DNA from: Pseudaquidulcibacter sp964557085
GTDB taxonomy: Bacteria > Pseudomonadota > Alphaproteobacteria > Caulobacterales > Aquidulcibacteraceae
Direction of reading: 5' to 3'
Assembly (NCBI GenBank): GCA_964557085.1
Contig: CAZKYS010000002.1
Location: 1-53,080 of the forward strand
DNA: 53,080 bases
Below are positions 51,298 through 53,080 of the stretch, in pieces (the first letter of the stretch is position 1; each line of letters begins with the position of its first letter). Under the pieces are notes generated by a model. That model was given only the letters and a program-made list of their open reading frames with translations, had not been told where the DNA came from and did not search any database. The position numbers and the translations under genes were made by a program.

Positions 51298-52074
51298 TTA
51301 TTCCTCCAATTTGCGAACTTCTATTCCATTTTGTTTTAAGGCATCGCGGGCCTCTTGCAAAGTGTGTGTGCCGAAGTGGAAAATTGATGCCGCCAAAACT
51401 GCGTTTGCTTTACCTTTGATGACGCCTTCAACCAAATGATCCAAATCACCAACACCGCCAGATGCAACAACAGGAATATCAACCATATCAGTAATTGTTC
51501 TTATTAATTCGATATCATAGCCATCTTTGGTTCCATCTTTATCCATCGATGTAACAAGCAATTCACCGGCGCCATTTTTTTCGGCTAATGCGGCAAATTC
51601 AATGGCGTCAATCCCAGTTGGATTACGTCCGCCATGTGTGAAAATTTCCCATTTTGGCGGATTATTTGCAACCCTTCGCGCATCAATGGCAACAACAACG
51701 CATTGCGAACCAACGGATAAAGCCGCATCACGAATTAAATCAGGTTTTTTAACTGCCGCCGTGTTTATGGCAACCTTATCTGCGCCTGCCAAAAGAAGTG
51801 CGCGAAAATCTTCAACCGAACGAACGCCGCCACCAACAGTAAGCGGTGTGAAGCAAACATCGGCGGTGCGTGAAACCACATCATAAAGCGTGCCTCGCCC
51901 TTCATGTGATGCCGAAATATCCAAAAAGCAAATTTCATCTGCGCCTTGCGCATCATAAAATTTGGCTTGCTCAACTGGGTCGCCCGCATCGCGTAGGTTT
52001 TCAAATTGAACACCCTTAACAACACGGCCATCTTTTACATCTAAACATGGGATTATGCGGGTTTTTAAGCTCAT
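51298..52074 (-). CDS. hisF: Imidazole glycerol phosphate synthase subunit HisF
   Basis: 258 residues, TIM-barrel cyclase of the HisFH complex. Seen: CLDVKDGRVVKGVQF with the catalytic Asp11-type residue, GADEICFLDISAS, FTPLTVGGGVRSVEDFRALL, GADKVAINTAAV, SQCVVVAIDARR, LLVTSMDKDGTKDGYD with the second catalytic Asp, and PVVASGGVGDLDHL. Overlaps hisA by four bases (ATGA). Confidence 0.97.
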   Translation of the reverse strand: MSLKTRIIPCLDVKDGRVVKGVQFENLRDAGDPVEQAKFYDAQGADEICFLDISASHEGRGTLYDVVSRTADVCFTPLTVGGGVRSVEDFRALLLAGADKVAINTAAVKKPDLIRDAALSVGSQCVVVAIDARRVANNPPKWEIFTHGGRNPTGIDAIEFAALAEKNGAGELLVTSMDKDGTKDGYDIELIRTITDMVDIPVVASGGVGDLDHLVEGVIKGKANAVLAASIFHFGTHTLQEARDALKQNGIEVRKLEE

Positions 52075-52796
52075 TTCGCGGCCTCTAATGCCTCATTGGC
52101 ATTGATAAGGCCATCATAAAGCGCCTTGCCCAAAATTGCACCTTCGATTGGCGTACCTTGGCTTGCGCGAATAGCGTGTATGTCATCAACAGATTTTAAA
52201 CCACCAGAGGCAATGATTGGAATTGAAACCGCATTTGCCATTTTTTGCGTAAATTCAACATTTATTCCCGTTTTTGTGCCATCGCGCGCAATATCAGTTG
52301 CAATAATTGCGGCAACACCCGCGCCTTCAAAGCGTTTTGCAAGTTCGGTTGCGGCAATGTCGGTGGTCTCTGCCCAGCCTTCAACTGCAACAAATTCATT
52401 TATTGCATCAATGCCAACCGCAATTTGATTTGGAAATTTAATTGCCGCTTCTTTTACAAAGTCAGGGTTTTTTGCAGCTATTGTGCCCAAAATTACGCGC
52501 GTAACACCAATTGATAGCCAGTTTTCAATGGTTTCGATGGTGCGAATGCCGCCGCCTAATTGAATTGGAATATTAATTGCTTTGCGTACATTTTTTACAA
52601 CTTCGACATTAATGCTTTTACCCGCCAATGCGCCGTCTAAATCAACCATATGAAGATATTTAAAACCCATATCAGCAAAAGATTTTGCACGGTTTACAGG
52701 ATTATCATCATAGATGGTAATTTCATCAAAGCGACCTTTAAAAAGGCGAACCGCTTTACCATCTTTCATGTCGATTGCGGGATATAAATTAATCAT
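52071..52796 (-). CDS. hisA: Phosphoribosylformimino-5-aminoimidazole carboxamide ribotide isomerase HisA
   Basis: 241 residues from ATG 52796. TIM-barrel Amadori isomerase. Seen: LYPAIDMKDGKAVRLFKG (catalytic Asp), YLHMVDLDGALAGK, PIQLGGGIRTIETIENWL, VAVEGWAETT and IIATDIARDGTKTGINVEF with the second catalytic Asp, PIIASGGLKSVDDI. The start overlaps hisH by eight bases. Codons upstream to 52811 fall inside hisH. Confidence 0.97.
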   Translation of the reverse strand: MINLYPAIDMKDGKAVRLFKGRFDEITIYDDNPVNRAKSFADMGFKYLHMVDLDGALAGKSINVEVVKNVRKAINIPIQLGGGIRTIETIENWLSIGVTRVILGTIAAKNPDFVKEAAIKFPNQIAVGIDAINEFVAVEGWAETTDIAATELAKRFEGAGVAAIIATDIARDGTKTGINVEFTQKMANAVSIPIIASGGLKSVDDIHAIRASQGTPIEGAILGKALYDGLINANEALEAAK

Positions 52797-53080
52797 TTTC
52801 AAGCCATGCATTTAATAGTTTAAGGCCAGCTTTTTGGCTTTTTTCAGGGTGAAATTGAACGCCAAAAATATTGTCTTTTTGAACTGCGGCGGCAAATTTA
52901 TCAGCACCATATATGCAATTTGCCGCGATATTTTCAAGGTTTTGCGCACGAAACGCGTATGAGTGCACGAAATAGACATCCTTGGGCTTGTTATCCCATG
53001 CTTTATCAAAATATTTACAAGCGTTTGGTGTAACTTCATTCCAACCCATTTGCGGGATTTTTAAATCATGATTTTTGGGT
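52789..53080 (-). CDS. hisH: Imidazole glycerol phosphate synthase subunit HisH, C-terminal part (5' end outside window)
   Basis: The last 96 or so codons of the glutamine amidotransferase subunit that feeds ammonia to HisF. Seen from the window edge: DLKIPQMGWNEV (oxyanion-strand region typical of HisH), VYFVHSYAF, and the catalytic His-Glu in FGVQFHPEKSQKAGLKLL. The nucleophilic Cys lies beyond the edge. The ORF starting at Met 53049 is only a fragment start. Confidence 0.95.
   Translation of the reverse strand, partial: PKNHDLKIPQMGWNEVTPNACKYFDKAWDNKPKDVYFVHSYAFRAQNLENIAANCIYGADKFAAAVQKDNIFGVQFHPEKSQKAGLKLLNAWLEND

Noticed and set aside
1..53080. tRNA, rRNA, riboswitch, CRISPR array, prophage or insertion sequence
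   Set aside because: Searched by eye on both strands; nothing convincing was found. Small structured RNAs could be missed by eye.

Overview
The window is an AT-rich chromosomal segment of an alphaproteobacterium, most likely a low-GC member of the Rhizobiales/Hyphomicrobiales. The evidence is the order rho - mnmE - mnmG - rsmG - parA - parB with convergent holA-lptE-leuS, marker families such as RcdA (DUF1465), DUF1192, DUF3576 and a probable NtrZ, a 180-kDa-class NAD-glutamate dehydrogenase, and intergenic palindromic repeats of a type familiar from rhizobial genomes. I cannot name a genus.

Layout. Positions 1-8308 hold the end of a UbiH-type hydroxylase, rho, a small lipoprotein, a DUF6489 protein, the tRNA-U34 modification pair mnmE/mnmG, rsmG, and parA/parB. 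Four parS sites (597, 4046, 6037, 8125) mark this as the chromosome-segregation centre, so the origin is probably near. Positions 8305-13174 (minus) hold leuS-lptE-holA behind a DUF3576 lipoprotein. Positions 13600-17172 hold an NtrZ-like periplasmic protein, a ThiE/TenI-like protein facing a YggS PLP protein, a YkuD L,D-transpeptidase, an OmpR-type regulator with a degenerate receiver, and a GntR regulator. Positions 17290-19994 hold an amine-oxidase-like flavoprotein and a succinate-semialdehyde-type dehydrogenase. Positions 20031-23236 hold a 37-residue membrane protein with a palindromic promoter and the three-subunit transhydrogenase pntA-pntA2-pntB. Positions 23237-24755 hold an orphan TIR-like (CAP12-type) protein and a GNAT.

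Positions 24819-33525 hold an aldehyde dehydrogenase, a quinone-oxidoreductase-like MDR, a YafK-type L,D-transpeptidase, DUF1192 + RcdA (cell cycle), a PLDc_N-like mini-protein, mtaB, HU, a His-rich CobW/ZigA GTPase, and a TPR/DUF1287/DUF1737 trio. Positions 33707-38578 are the NAD-glutamate dehydrogenase. Positions 38640-43111 hold a sterol-desaturase-family enzyme, a Rieske protein, a CPA2 antiporter and hemN. Positions 43153-48020 hold a HerA-like ATPase, an AI-2E-family permease, dapE-dapB and a composite repeat. Positions 48074-53080 hold a DUF4340 protein, a Mpl-like Mur ligase, a GNAT and the histidine genes hisE, hisF, hisA and partial hisH.

The genome is compact. Eight of thirteen convergent gene pairs overlap by exactly four bases at their stop codons, and most of the rest share one bidirectional hairpin. 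One divergent pair shares bases of its start codons. No tRNA, rRNA, CRISPR array or insertion sequence was seen. The best leads are the codon-embedded parS sites, the four-base stop overlaps, the A/B palindromic repeats with compensatory changes, the palindromic promoter of the 37-residue protein, and the orphan TIR protein.
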